A stretch of DNA of 64,000 nucleotides from Adiantum capillus-veneris. Lineage: Eukaryota > Streptophyta > Polypodiopsida > Polypodiales > Pteridaceae. A program made the position numbers and the translations under genes. The notes under the pieces were generated by a model, which had not been told where the DNA came from, ran no database searches, and saw only the letters and a program-made list of their open reading frames with translations. Where the stretch lies: contig CM043971.1 in NCBI GenBank assembly GCA_014529385.2, forward strand, positions 93,909,840 to 93,973,839, in the 5' to 3' direction. This document shows positions 26,667 through 38,396 of the stretch, in pieces (position 1 is the stretch's first letter; each line of letters begins with the position of its first letter).

Positions 26667-28148
26667 CTATGCGTTTTTAAGCATGACATCATCCAGGATG
26701 AGTCGCTGTTGTGGGTTTAGTTTCTTTATTGATGGGTGGAAATCCTCATTGGTCATGCCAATATGTTTGGAAAAATGCAAAGAAAATGGTTTCTTCGTTG
26801 GTTGGTTTGATGGGGTGTTGATCATCACGTTGGCATTGTTGGAATCGTTCAAGGAACTTACACTTCTCGTGTCGCGTGAGGTTGTGATAGCTGTTGCAAA
26901 TCTATCAAGTGGAGCTGGCTCGACAACAAACTGTGATTCATTGTTTTTCATTGTTTCAATGTTCAAAGTGTAGACATCGATCCAAGACGAACCTTCGGGT
27001 AGGTGCTCATTCTCATGCCTTGACCACGGCAAGAAGAGAAGGCATTGTTCTCTATAGTGGTTGTCAGGGTCTTTGGCTTTATTGTATCTAACGTACCGTA
27101 CGATGTGTGCCCTCTACAGCAACCTGTCAGGCCTGGAGGGATTTTTCGTTGTGGAAGCGAACTGGGCCAAGCACATGGCAAAGAACGAGTGTGGTCTGGA
27201 GGCATATTTGTCAATGATGGAGGCAGAGAAGATTTTTGTTGTGTCGGGATGCATTTTTTGCCAGGCGTTCTTTTTTTTGAGAACGAGAGCACGCTCTTCA
27301 GGTGGGTTAGTATTTATGTATATGAATTCTCTAGACGAGCTATGCAATGGAAGCGGGAGACATATGTAAGCAGCTTGCTGTGAACTAATTTGCTGTGTGT
27401 TAAGGATTGTGCTACCAACTTTTCGTAGTCTCTCCAACGTTGTTGCATTGTTTGCGACACAGTGATCAACTTGTGCCTTGATTGCTCCTATTAATGTATT
27501 GTCCATTTTTGTCATGTATGAGGTGCAATAGCTCGCAGGTCCATGTGCATTTAGCACGAACTGTATATCTGTACTTGCATTCCAAAGTGAAGCTATTGAT
27601 TTGTTGAAGTTGTTTGTGAATATATCGCTTGGTTTGCGCATGAGAAAAATAGTGGGTCCTGAGATAGTTGCTTGCAATGCAAGCAAGTACTGTTCCATGG
27701 AGAGTTGTACTTGTTCTAGCCATTCTTCAAATGTAGGGACATTTTGTAAATCAATTTGGCTGAGTTGTTTTTCGATTTGTTGCAAGTAAAGCTTACCTTG
27801 TCTAGCTATGTTCGCCTCAAGTATTCCTTGTCGGATAATAGTTGTGAATGGCATGGGAAAACGTGGAAATCCAAAACGGCAACTTTTGCTCTTCTTTTGG
27901 CAAGTCTTATGATGCTTGTGCTTGTAAGCTTCAGAAAGGTCATTGGGCAAGATGGATCTATCTGTGCTAATGTGAGTATCTATAAACAATACAATATCTT
28001 GATCTGAGTGTGTTGTGAGTGATGGAGCATTTTCTAGCCACAATAAACCATGATCATGTTGGCTACCGCGACTTTGGAACTCCGTGATGAAAAAGAAGTC
28101 TCGTATTTTGCCACATATGGAGGAATCAATGCGCAACAACCGTTTCAT
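26667..28148 (-). pseudogene. Helitron Rep (HUH, two-Tyr) and linker to helicase
   Basis: Frame 27114-28148 (344 residues) has FQSRGSQHDHGLLWLE, the HUH metal-binding motif with Asp between the His residues, and further on ASYCTSYMTKMD, with two Tyr four residues apart, the positions of the nucleophilic Tyr pair of Helitron Rep. The following frame, 26667-27032, is the linker and ends with the helicase Q-like motif LNPQQRLILDDVML. A frame change and stop separate the two near 27033-27113. Confidence 0.88.
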
Positions 28149-28263
28149 TGTGTTGAACCTGTTGACGTAGAAACGAGCAGTTGTAATGGGATCAGCACGA
28201 ATGAGGCGACGCTGATATGAGCTCAGACTCTCGTCAGGTTCTTGTCTCAGTGGAACTAACTTC

Positions 28264-29294
28264 TCAAGTGCAGCAAGAAGCTCTTTCCATCTTCATTCTG
28301 CAGAGGAGAACGTGACAAAAAATGTAGGCGGTCCAAGTTGCCGGATCATTGCGAAGACTTTTTTTTTCATCTTTTCCTTGTAGTCGGGGGATGTTCGCAG
28401 TGCCTCTAAAGCCTAATCTTGAGTTGAGAAGCCTCTCTATGTTTGTGTCTTCTACAACTTGCCTTGTAGTTAGCATTGCACCTCCTAGCTTTCCCTTGCG
28501 CATTCGCACCCAAACAGAGGAAGAAACTTGTTGCGACATGATTTTGATAGACTTGAAAAATAAATTCTCGATGTCCAGGGCGAATCTTCTATCGACGTTC
28601 AGGAGCTCCCACTTTGCGATCGTTTGATAATCCTTGGTTGCGGCCTCCCTATATCTTCTAGGGGACCCGAAGAAAAGAGTTGGGAAGCTCAACTCCTCGC
28701 AATACTCGTCCGTGAAGATGCTCAACGGTGAATTGCCCTCGCAAGGTGCAACATGAAGAATCTTGCCACTGTAGTCGACAACCTCTGCCACACTTGTGAC
28801 CCCATGAAGCATGACATCAGTCTGATCATCCTCAAGCTCAACATCGTGCGCATTGTCGTTAAGGGTATTTGCAGGAGCCATACTTAAACTAGAAAGGTGT
28901 GCAAGCCACTTGTCGTTGATGGTGACACCTTCTCGTGTGTAGAGTGGTGTGGACACAAACGTAGTGGTTGCACGCATTGTGAGCAGGGTCACACAACACC
29001 GCTTAGGTAACATCTATCGTACTCGAGTTTTCGTTTGATTCCCACAAGGACAGAAGCCTCATCCTCAATGAAGCGAGGCAGCACAGCCTGGCTCTTCTCC
29101 AAGTTGGTAAGCACATTGACAACACTACCTCTAAGCCCATACTGACCATCATACGTCAGTTCACGTATCTTGGCGAAGGGAATACGAATGGAGACCAAGC
29201 GTGCCTCTACGGGGTTTAGATCTGACACAAAGGGAAGCGTTGGATTGAACCCTGTTTCTTGCAAGCTCCACAGGCGATTGCTATCGCTTGTCAA
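28264..29294 (-). pseudogene. Conserved N-terminal region of Helitron Rep-helicase protein
   Basis: Two frames. 28989-29294 contains LNPVEARLVSIRIPFAKI, GLRGSVVNVL and LPRFIEDE, matching the DUF6570-like block often seen in Helitron proteins. 28264-29013 contains PCEGNSPLSIFTDEYCEELS then FPTLFFGSPRRYREA, the usual EELSFPT(L/I) block just upstream of Rep, then [15 protein letters not shown]. Frame changes near 28989-29013 and 28150-28300 break the protein. Confidence 0.82.
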
Positions 29295-29306
29295 GTGTTT
29301 CTTGCA

Positions 29307-30169
29307 CTAGCTGCAGACGTACACATCCGCATAGCGTCTTCGCTTCATTGAAGTGGATTCCGCAACTGAAGGCAGAAGCTGACGTGTTAGCTGGTGGCAG
29401 AATAGCAAGTGTCCACATTTTTCGCAGGGTGTAATGGGCTTCTCCTTGATGCTTTTGTTGTATCTCTTAATCGGCTTGCTCAACCTGGCATGGGTGCGTC
29501 GTATCTGAGCACCAGTGACCAGGTCCTTCTCGTTCTTCAGGCGTGAAAGCTTGCATTTCACGGCCTGGGTTGTGTGCAACGTGTGTGGGTGTTTGGCTTG
29601 GAACATGCGGACGACCTCAACATCAGGCAAAGTCTCATGCAACAAGGATAGCTGATGCAAAGTGGCCACCTCATCTCTTTCCATCGAACACGTGCACGGC
29701 TTGAGCACGTTGTGAAGGTGGGAAGGTATGTGATGCCATTGCTTGTTTCGGAGAGCAGAATGCCCTTTGCAAGAAATGGTTTCGATGGCATCCCCAAGAT
29801 GATTGTTCTCATGCTTCCATTTCTTTTCAAATACACTTTTAACCTACAAGTCGCAAAGCGAGCGAAGGCTGTTAATACGTCGAGGCTAAGGGAAAGTGAG
29901 TTGGTGCATGTTGAATACAAAGAAGAGAATTTTGTGACTGTCATTGCGCTAGTGGCCCCATCAGTACGGAAGAAGAGGCATGCACCCGGGACAGCATGTC
30001 TATCATGCAAGAAGCTCTCAAACAAGTCGTTGAGCAAATTTGATCTAAGGTCATGCGGTGCACTTGTTGAGTTTTGGAGATGGTGTAGCGCGAGGAAGAT
30101 GTCTGAATTGTTCGGAAACTGTGCCGCGAAAACGGTATCGGCCAAGTGAGTCATTGGAAAGACACGCAA
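29307..30169 (-). pseudogene. N-terminal Cys-rich segment of the Helitron protein
   Basis: Frame 29307-29708 has a basic stretch and CEKCGHLLFCHQ then ADVYVCS, a candidate zinc cluster at the place where Helitron proteins carry one. Frame 29558-30169 lies upstream in another frame and shows hydrophobic-charged alternation without a named domain. Assignment rests on position and the Cys cluster. Confidence 0.6.
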
Positions 30170-30200
30170 AGATTGTAAATATTAAGTCACCTTGTGTGTT

Positions 30201-30336
<136 letters not shown>

Positions 30337-30342
30337 TGTGCT

Positions 30343-30462
30343 TTGGAAGGTTGAAAAGATGGAGAGGAAGGAAGAGTAGAGAGCGAGTTATGGAGAGACA
30401 CCTTGGAAGGTTGAAAAGATGGAGAGGAAAGAAGAGTAGAGAGCGAGTTATAGAGAGACACC
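30343..30462. repeat. Tandem duplication of a 60-bp unit
   Basis: Two head-to-tail copies, each starting TTGGAAGGTTGAAAAGATGG and ending GAGAGACACC, with two visible differences. The unit is purine-rich. It lies between the microsatellite and the RPA gene end. Confidence 0.95.
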
Positions 30463-30625
30463 ATGGCAACAAGGCTCAAAAGCAAGATACGATTTTCTTC
30501 TGAAACTCGATATACAATGGACAAGCCAAAATTTAGTTCATAGATTGTAGAGGGGTCTAGGTAAGGAAGCATAGTTATTCGTGGTGAAAGGCCAAAAGCT
30601 ATGGAAATACATGCTCTCAAAGCAT

Positions 30626-31961
30626 CTAGGTTTCCAACAGAGGAGTGAAAGATATCATAGACCCATTTGTGCCAATTTTGAACACACCCTCGACAACAGA
30701 TGTCGATAAAATATCCCTCGCCTCTAGAATGCTCTCCATGTACACCTCCTTGAAGCTCCTTGACAAGCCCAGAAGACGATCCACCATAGATCCTGACACT
30801 TGAACCGCCACAACACGTCTGTCAATGCTACTTCGGATCTGTGCCTCCAGCCTGAGCGTCGTGTTGAAGACGTGATCTTTATCGCAAAGAGAACAACACA
30901 ATCGGCCTTCAAACTTCTTCACCTTCGGCGAGTCACAAACTGAGCACTGGGAATGCAAGAGAGCTCTATTGAAGTTCACAAAGCGCAAAGTCCCCACAAC
31001 CTACAAAAAAAAAAAAAACGTGTAAAGACCACTAAAGATGTCTTTATCCGGTTGAGTACAGACCATGCAAAGTCACCTCTCTATTGTAGCCGAGAATCTC
31101 ACACTGTATATGAAATGCTATGGTCAATTCTTCCTTCAAGCGTGATCCTCGCACAGGGGCCAAATTTGTGACGTCCAGAACAGACAATGTGCGCACCTTG
31201 CCAACAAAGAGGCCAATATTCCTAGCCAAAAACATAACAATGTCCTCCCTAGCCATCTGGGCCATGACCCGATCGTAGTCTTGCTTTCGAGAGTTGACAA
31301 AGCTCACGTACATATGACAAAAGGTTTGTCAATATCAAAAGAAATAAATGTTGAAGCCAATGCTTCTGACACGTACAACTGTTTTGTCGTCTGGGGTCGG
31401 CGGGCTATCAACAACAACCAAATCCCCAAATGTAGTGCCAATTCTTTGATGGAAATTACGACTTTGCAAGACAACAAACTCCAGTGTCGTTAAGGGCGGA
31501 CGTGGGCTAGTAGTCTCGAAAATTGTAGCGTCAGCAAGAAATGTGCCTATCTTGGTCTTAGGATAGAAAGATAAAGTAACAGGGAATGGGTCACAAGGTC
31601 TAATGGTTGTCGACGCATCGACATGCAAGGAGAACAAAGCTGACCCAACATCGTTATGGTTTTTAGCCCTCACAAGAGGACAATCAACCCTGACGAACAA
31701 GCCGATCTTGAGCTCCCTGGTGTAGGTCTGAATGAAGGGATCCACAACGACGACCGTGATCGTATCAATGCACTCGGCATCGACGATGTCGAACTTGAAG
31801 TAATGTGCATTTTTCTTTTGCCCAGACAAGATGGAACGGTATGTGCCATACCAATTCAAGATTTTCCCCTCTATGGAAAAAGGTTTACTATCCTCATCTA
31901 TATCGCTAATCATAAATAGCGGCAAGGTTTCCTTGACTAACAAGCTTTTCCCTTTGTCCAA
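30626..31961 (-). CDS. RPA70-like single-strand DNA-binding protein, probable introns
   Basis: RPA large-subunit-like proteins bind single-stranded DNA through OB folds; plant Helitrons often carry such genes. Piece 31335-31961 (208 residues) has an OB-like pattern (YFKFDIVDAECIDTITVVVV). Piece 31044-31313 continues it. Piece 30626-30997 has the RPA C-terminal zinc ribbon CSVCDSP...CCSLCDKDH. The frames are probably exons: on the minus strand a donor-like GTGACT follows the GAGAG near plus 31071, and a T-rich run ending TTTTGTAG sits at about 31001-31018. A donor-like GTACGT lies near plus 31372. The start is uncertain; no damage is obvious once introns are assumed. Confidence 0.68.
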
Positions 31962-34064
31962 TAGAAGACATTCTGAGCAGCTGAAAATTGGCCAACTTCA
32001 GAAAATGAGGCTGCAGCTTTGCCTAATTCGCGAGCTGGGCAAGGAAGTTGTTATTGAGACGAAGACGGTGCTTGTGCACACTCCTCTCCTAGTGGAGAGT
32101 ATCCTTTGCCTGCAAAAAAAAGCAGAGCACCATCTTAACGCAACTCAACACTCAAGAATGCATTGTAGCGAAGAACATCGTAGACACGTTAAGCCTGTTC
32201 CACAAAGAATGATTGTGCACACCGGCCATACCTGCACTGCCAACGAGATCGATAGAAGGGCTTCCTTGAAGCAAAGCACGTCTACACCTCTTCCCAGTTG
32301 CGATTTCCTCGAAGGCTGGATTTGGCGGCGACCCGGTAGAGCTTGACACTACCAAGTGCGATGAACGTTTGCCTGCAGGACATGGAGGAGACTCAACGAA
32401 CCTACGTAGTTCTACAGGAGGAAAAGAAAAGGAAGAATCCGATTAACCATAGCATTGACTAGTTGAGGAAAGCAAAGAGAGCATAAAAAACATCCTGCAA
32501 GCAGCACACTCGTAAAAGCAAATGAAGAACAAGGCGCAGAAACGAACTTCTTGAAAGGATGCGAACAAGCTTGCGCGAAATATGATTTCTTTTTGGATGA
32601 GCAAGCAAACAAGTTATTTAATCTTGGAAAATGTCACGTTTCAAATCCCTTGCCAGGTTGCATACACAAGAAGATTTAGAAATTTTCTCATGCAGGAAAA
32701 CGGAGTCTCTCAATGTTTTTCATACAATGCATAACATCATGAGCTTCTGCTCGAGAGGCAACGTTTATGGAGGCCTCCGAGCCAGGTAGTAAGATTGCGA
32801 GTTACTCAAGCGAGGATGAACATAAAGAGCGTCAAGTGGAGCCTGTTGATTCACTCCCCTCAGGCAATCGAGAAATGCGAGCATGCGTAGACATGCATAA
32901 GTCAAAAGCTAATGAAGGGTTGATGCCCGAGGTTGCGCTTGCTGAGGTTTGTGAGTTGTTGCAAGTAGAGACGGCCCAAAAAAGGTATAACCAGAACATA
33001 AAAAGAGTGGGGCTGTCGGATACGAGACAGCCGTTGCGTGTGCATGATGCTAGTGCTAAGCCCCCTGCCCCCAATCGTACCTAGCTAGGTATACGGTGCC
33101 TCCCTCACAGAAGCTCATGATGTTGAGGTAAGTCACGATGTGAGAATTCTCGTGCTTCTTGTGATACGCTACATATGATATGTATGGTATGGAAACAAGG
33201 AGTTAGGTGTGTGAATGACTACGACCTTGGAATGGTCTCCATGCTGACAAGGAGTGTGCATTGCTTGCACCCACCCCATCCCAACAGAAATACGCAAAGT
33301 ATCGAGGTCATCCTTTACCGACCGAGCCCCATTACTCAAGCTAATCAATGCTCACATATCCCAGTTTGAAGCGTAGATTTCCCGGTTTCAATTTCATTCA
33401 ACCTTTGATTTCCAAGGTCAAAAATTGGGCAATATAGTTCTAAACACCTTATTTTGGACATTGATTCTGATTATCTATTTGAATGGACCCTAAAAAACAA
33501 GATCTAGCAGTGTTTTAGACATAAGACACACACACACACTCTCTCTCTCTCACTCTCTTACTCACTGTGACACACAATGACAATGTCAGAGTGTGCTGTC
33601 TTGGAACATGATGCATCGGTGGCATTTACTGAGCCATACAATACTTATAGAATAGACGATATGGTCTCAATCTGCAGCAGCTTCAAATCAAGCAGGGAGG
33701 AGAAAGCAAAGCAATCACTAGCAAGAAGCAGGGTTCTAGTTTTGGAATTGCAACATCCGTGGGTACGTCATGCAAGGTAAAGTTGACAATGTCAAGCTTG
33801 AGGCTCTCGAATCCAAGGTTGATTCCGAGATTGAAACTTTAATTGCAATGATAGGTGAGCTGGGCATCACCGTGTAAATGGCGGGAACAATAATGCAACG
33901 TGTCCTCCCAGCTGTTGATGCCAGCTGCCACTCGGTCATTGTTGAAGCACTGGAAATTCTCCTATCCCCTATTGCCGTAGTGAAGGAACTTCACATAATC
34001 TCGAAACAGTTTATGTGGGCATGACAAAGAGCAGCAGGAGATGCTGTGCCAAACGATTATTGGT

Positions 34065-34068
<4 letters not shown>
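31962..34068. other. Region without recognised genes
   Basis: Two modest plus-strand frames are present: 32767-33084 (105 residues, hydrophilic, starting MEASEPGSKIASYSSEDEH) and 33577-33780 (67 residues). After the latter another frame reads a helical charged stretch (GKVDNVKLEALESKVDSEIE) to a stop near 33877. I recognise none of these. The Helitron 5' end is expected somewhere in this interval but was not identified. Confidence 0.5.

Positions 34069-34109
<41 letters not shown>
34069..34109. repeat. TC microsatellite
   Basis: Uninterrupted TC repeat of about 41 bp. Confidence 0.97.
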
Positions 34110-34113
<4 letters not shown>

Positions 34114-34799
34114 ATTGCAAGTTTCCATATAACCAAGAGCCGAGCAACACTTAGATTGATAGTATACTGCAAGGCTTAGGGAACAAGGGTAGCATAACTA
34201 CTTTTATTAATGACAAGCATAGGCAAGTAATATATTTTGGTCTATTGAGGACTTGAAACTCGCAGTGCAGTTAAGGCTGAGAAATAGGCTCGTCATGTCA
34301 TGCTCAGTTGCCTCATTAGGTGTACCAAGCCGAAAGAAAGCAGGACTAGCAAGAACGCCAACGCAAGAAACATTTCGAGTGTGTCGCTCGCAAGCAAAAA
34401 GAAACCAGGACCGACAATCAAAACCAACACCAGCATAGCACAAGTAAATAAATTATCGGCATACATAAGCGTACACGAAACCGTTGATGAGGCAAAGAAA
34501 CAAACCTCCAAAGAAGTCCATGCTCTCACCATCGCTAGACGAGGCATTGCTTGCACTCCCTTCCCCACCACCAACAATACCAGCATCCGATGCCATGATA
34601 ATAGAGGATCCAGCTACTTCAAGCACGACACACAAACCCTCAAACTAATCCGCAGCAGACGCTCAACAAATTTCAACTCCTCACAAGCGACAACAACTTC
34701 TTCAACAGAATTCGGCAGAAGAAAACATTCGTTTACATATGGTGACTCAAGTCAACTTAAATTTGGAATTGCAGCATATCAGGACATAGAAATTGGATA
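34110..34799. other. Region without recognised genes
   Basis: One plus-strand frame of 166 residues (34300-34800) is Ser/Thr/Lys-rich with no domain I recognise and could be chance. Nothing else stands out. Confidence 0.4.
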
Positions 34800-35110
34800 G
34801 CAAAGAGAGAATCTTCCACCAAATAGTGATAGCTCAAAGCTTAAACATCAAAGCAAAGATCAGCACTTCCTGGCATATTTACAAAAGCAGCACAGAGAGA
34901 ATCTTCCAGTAGATAGATAGATCAAAAGTTGAAACAGTAAAAAAGCCTTGAGACTTGCTGCTACATGTACAAAAGACTTGCTGGCATATTTACAAAAGAC
35001 TTGTTGGCATATTTACAAAAGTAGGACAGAGAGAGAATCTTCCACTAGATAGATAGCTCAAAAGCTCAAACAGTAAAACAAACTTGAGAATTGCTGCTAC
35101 ATCTACAAAA
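34800..35110. repeat. Imperfect tandem repeats carrying GAGAGAATCTTCCA
   Basis: GAGAGAATCTTCCA recurs at about 34807, 34896 and 35032, each followed by variants of TAGATAGATAG..TCAAA. GGCATATTTACAAAAG recurs about four times. The pattern is a decayed minisatellite of irregular period. Confidence 0.8.
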
Positions 35111-36908
35111 GCACGACACAACATAATGACGATCAACTGAGACAAGGGCTTCTTATCACACTGCGTTTTTCTGACCTTTTATACAAGCTACAATGAGCAT
35201 GTGCATTATTCTATTCTAAGCATTGCATTCCAACACGTACTCTGAAGCATAGAGAATGAAGACGAACACCGCTCACGCCATTGAATGCAGTCGCCCCTAA
35301 AAGCACACGGGTCAACAATCTCGAAAAGCATCTAGATAGCGCCCGCCTTCGGCATTGAACAAACAGCACTGCCGTATGAAACACCTGCACCACTGCACAC
35401 GTCCTCTGGCAGGAGCAGCACGAAAAGACGTATACCTGCTGCGCGCCACCTTCACGGAAGGAGGAGACCTGCTACACGCATCACCTTCTCTGCTAGGAGC
35501 AGGGCAAAAACCGACGAGACCTGCCAAGAGCAGGCTGCAACAGGAAAAGACTTTCCAGGTTGTTTCAAACAACCTTTAGTAAACCTAGGGCCACGTGGCA
35601 TTCATCCAACACCCATATCGAACGGGCTCAACATTGCAACAACTTTGCAAGCCAAACCCTATAGCCTTTCGCAGGCCAAAAACAAGACAATTCTCTTTGC
35701 TTTTGTACTCATTTCTTGAAGCCTTTCCCTCTCTCTATCTTTTGTAGCGTGCACATAAGGCGTTCGTGGTGCAATCGTTGGCACCATGAACGTGCTCAGA
35801 CCGGCTTGCTGCTTTGCGCACATGATGGTAGTCGTTCGTGAAAAGCTAGAGATGACGTATTGTTGACCTTAAACGCACAGAGTAGGCACATAACCAACGA
35901 GCTCCACATCAGCTGTGTCACAGCTTTTGCATGCCTGCAACACCTTTATACTAGTTTTCACCATGCGAACACAGTGAACGTTTGCAAAACGTGATATGGG
36001 GGGGGCTCCATTAGGGTACGAGCGATAGCGAGCTGTTTCTCTGAGTGTAAGGGCGTGGTGGATCTTGTTGGTGTGGAGCTCCCTTTTTCACCGAACAGGC
36101 TTCATGAATGCTCCATGTGTGCAACATATCTCTCTCTCACAGATATCACGATACTATTCTTTATTTTTGGGCAGGCTGTGCTAGGTCCGAGTTCCGCTGT
36201 ATTTTAATGAGATTAGTAGGATTAGTGACATGCTTTTTGTAAAAGATGTCAAACATCAATTTACTTTTTAAAAATGCTTTGATCTCATTAGTTGCACGAT
36301 TTACCAAATATATTTTCCTTGATATGAGGGAGGTGGAAAAGAAATAATCCCCTTTTCATTCGTTGGTACTCCGAAAGGAGAGGTAATCCTAGAGAAAAGA
36401 TCAATATTAAAGGCACTACTAGCATTACGGAACCTGTCCCCTTGAATATATTAAAACAAGTGTATGTGCCTATAATCATTTTCCCATTTCTTTTCATAAG
36501 AATCTCAGAAGATACTCTTATAGTTTTGAGGGAAAAGGGAGGAAAGGTGGCACGTGGAGGGGAAGAGAGAGAAAGCAAGAGTGAGAAAGAAAGGTTCCAT
36601 CTGTTAGCATCAATAATTTTGTATATTTGGAAAAATGAAATTTTGCCACGTTGCAAATGATTGTGGATAGTTGCCACGAGCTGCAATGGACGATGAAGGA
36701 GTAGTAGGAACGCGCGTGAGTGAGCAAGGGAAGTGATGACCCACACTCTTCGAAGTAGGAGGGAACCACAAACCAGAGCGGACGAAGGGCGAGGTGGTCA
36801 GAGGCAGCTTTTGCGACAGAGCCCTCGATGGCCCTCTAATGATCGCGCTAAACCCACCTCCTTGTTGCCCAGCTCTGTTTGCGGGAGGCTGAGCAGTGAA
36901 ACCAGGGG

Positions 36909-36948
<40 letters not shown>

Positions 36949-36958
36949 GACAATAATT

Positions 36959-36993
<35 letters not shown>

Positions 36994-37982
36994 CTTGATT
37001 GCGGGCAGCAGGCTCAGGGCCTTGTGCAAAGAGAGTCTTGTCTTGTGTGATGCAGTGGAGGTGGGGGCATCACATGTACGCAGTGGGAGATTGGATAAGG
37101 GGGCAGGGGCCGAGGTCGCCATGGCGGTGGATGGAGGGGCTTCCTCTGTCGAGTGCGAGTGACGAGCACGTCACTGCGCATGAACCAGGGAGAATTCAAA
37201 ATGTTAGCGCCAAAGGGAATCTGATTCGTTAATTAATTAATGAAAGGGTCATCGATCCAGTGTGATTATGACCACTTCATAACGATAGGCTCTTAGAACA
37301 TATCTTTGCGCAGGCCATGTTAAATCCTTAGGACTTAAATGCAGCTAAGCTCTTAAAATAATACTTGTGCCACTCGAACCCACAGTGTTATTGATGATGG
37401 TGTATGTCAGACGAGCGGCACATGGCAACACGAAGGTATTGTTTCGATTGAGAGAGAGAGGGAGAGAGAGCGCATTGCCACCCAACGTCTGCACATTATC
37501 CAGAATGTTATGTAACCCTATTCCAGATAAGAGACGTGCAAAGAATTCACATGAAGCAGAATCTGGAAAACCAAGCTATCTTGTCTTTTGTGGTAGTGAT
37601 CTATCTGAGACCGCTTGTGACATTGTTTAGACAGAAGAATTAGAGGAACGGCTGCTTATTCCTGTTCCGTACCCTATCCACCTTGTGACATACTTCCCCT
37701 GTCACATTTCTCGTTCAAATTGTGGTCTCTCTTCTCTCATCCCCATCAAAGAAACAGGATAATGACAAAACGAGAGCTAAAGCTTACACTAACAATGGGC
37801 CGAGAAGGGGTAACCGTCATGAGTGTACAAAATCTGGGAGAGGGTAATATGTAATGGAGAGGGGATGGAGCTCTATGGCTAGGGGCCAAGCTAATATGTG
37901 TCGAGTATACTAGCATGGTATGCATAATTTAGCTAGCTCCATCCAGTACCGTAGAGAGGGTGTAATATGGGGTGTGCGGGGT

Positions 37983-37984
<2 letters not shown>
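35111..37984. other. Region without recognised genes, with TC tracts
   Basis: Open frames are short and unremarkable (for example 36288-36746 minus, 152 residues, Leu/Ser-rich; 35312-35572 minus). TC tracts are at about 36910-36943 and 36961-36991. GTGACATACTTCCCC near 37690 resembles an LTR start plus polypurine tract on the minus strand, but no paired LTR was found. Confidence 0.5.

Positions 37985-38023
<39 letters not shown>
37985..38023 (+). repeat. Poly-G run of 39 bases
   Basis: Uninterrupted G run on the plus strand. It may form G-quadruplex DNA, and its length is also prone to sequencing or assembly error. Confidence 0.95.
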
Positions 38024-38024
<1 letters not shown>

Positions 38025-38140
38025 GCCTCAGCACTAAAGGGCATGGGCCATTTAATGAAGCCCAGGCGGTGGGATCCACGGCAGTGAAGTTCGGACGCGC
38101 GCAGCCGTAGGATGCCGGGGTAAACTAGGACATGGAAAAG

Positions 38141-38176
38141 TAAACTTGGACAAGCAGTGGGACCTGTCCAAGTTTA
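38141..38176. other. Perfect hairpin, 12-bp arms and 12-base loop
   Basis: TAAACTTGGACA (38141-38152) and its exact reverse complement TGTCCAAGTTTA (38165-38176). A related TAAACTAGGACA lies just upstream at 38121-38132. Confidence 0.85.
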
Positions 38177-38217
38177 TTTATCATTATATAGTTTGCCCAT
38201 ATGTCAACTTCCCTGTC

Positions 38218-38282
38218 GCGGGCGTAGCGGTTAGTGCATTGGGCTCTCATGAGGGTGGCGAGGGTTCAAGTCTCCGTGCCTG
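38218..38282 (+). other. tRNA-like sequence, probable SINE head or tRNA pseudogene
   Basis: TAGCGGTTAGTGC resembles a Pol III A box and GGTTCAAGTCT a B box, about 36 bases apart. The ends GCGGGCG and TGCCTGC pair over seven positions if two G-T pairs are allowed, like an acceptor stem. CTCATGA could be an anticodon loop with CAT, but the D, anticodon and T stems do not pair properly, so a working tRNA is unlikely. Confidence 0.5.
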
Positions 38283-38396
38283 CAACGGACGCCCATTTTT
38301 TTCCGCCCTCAATCTTCCTCGAGATTCCCCCTTTCAACCTCGGCCGCCGATCCCATCTCTTTCTACCCGTGCCCTTTAGTGCCGGGGGGGGGGGGG

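Larger units (their letters stand above)
38031..38382. other. Candidate small inverted-repeat element
   Basis: GCACTAAAGGGCA at 38031-38043 is perfectly repeated in inverse orientation at 38370-38382. The 352-bp unit between holds a 12-bp-arm hairpin (38141-38176) and a tRNA-like stretch (38218-38282). G runs lie just outside both arms (37985-38023 and 38384-38396). It could be a MITE or a SINE with flanking repeats. No clear target duplication was seen. Confidence 0.4.

Noticed and set aside
34300-34800. 166-residue plus-strand frame as a host gene
   Set aside because: Low-complexity Ser/Thr/Lys composition, no domain, opposite-strand frames equally long; insufficient support.
37680-37700. 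LTR end with polypurine tract (GTGACATACTTCCCC), similar to 55864-55878
   Set aside because: Only about 15 bases match, and neither a second LTR nor similar upstream sequence was found.
38218-38282. Functional tRNA-Met (CAT) gene
   Set aside because: A/B boxes and an acceptor-like stem are present, but D, anticodon and T stems do not pair; a tRNA-derived repeat fits better.
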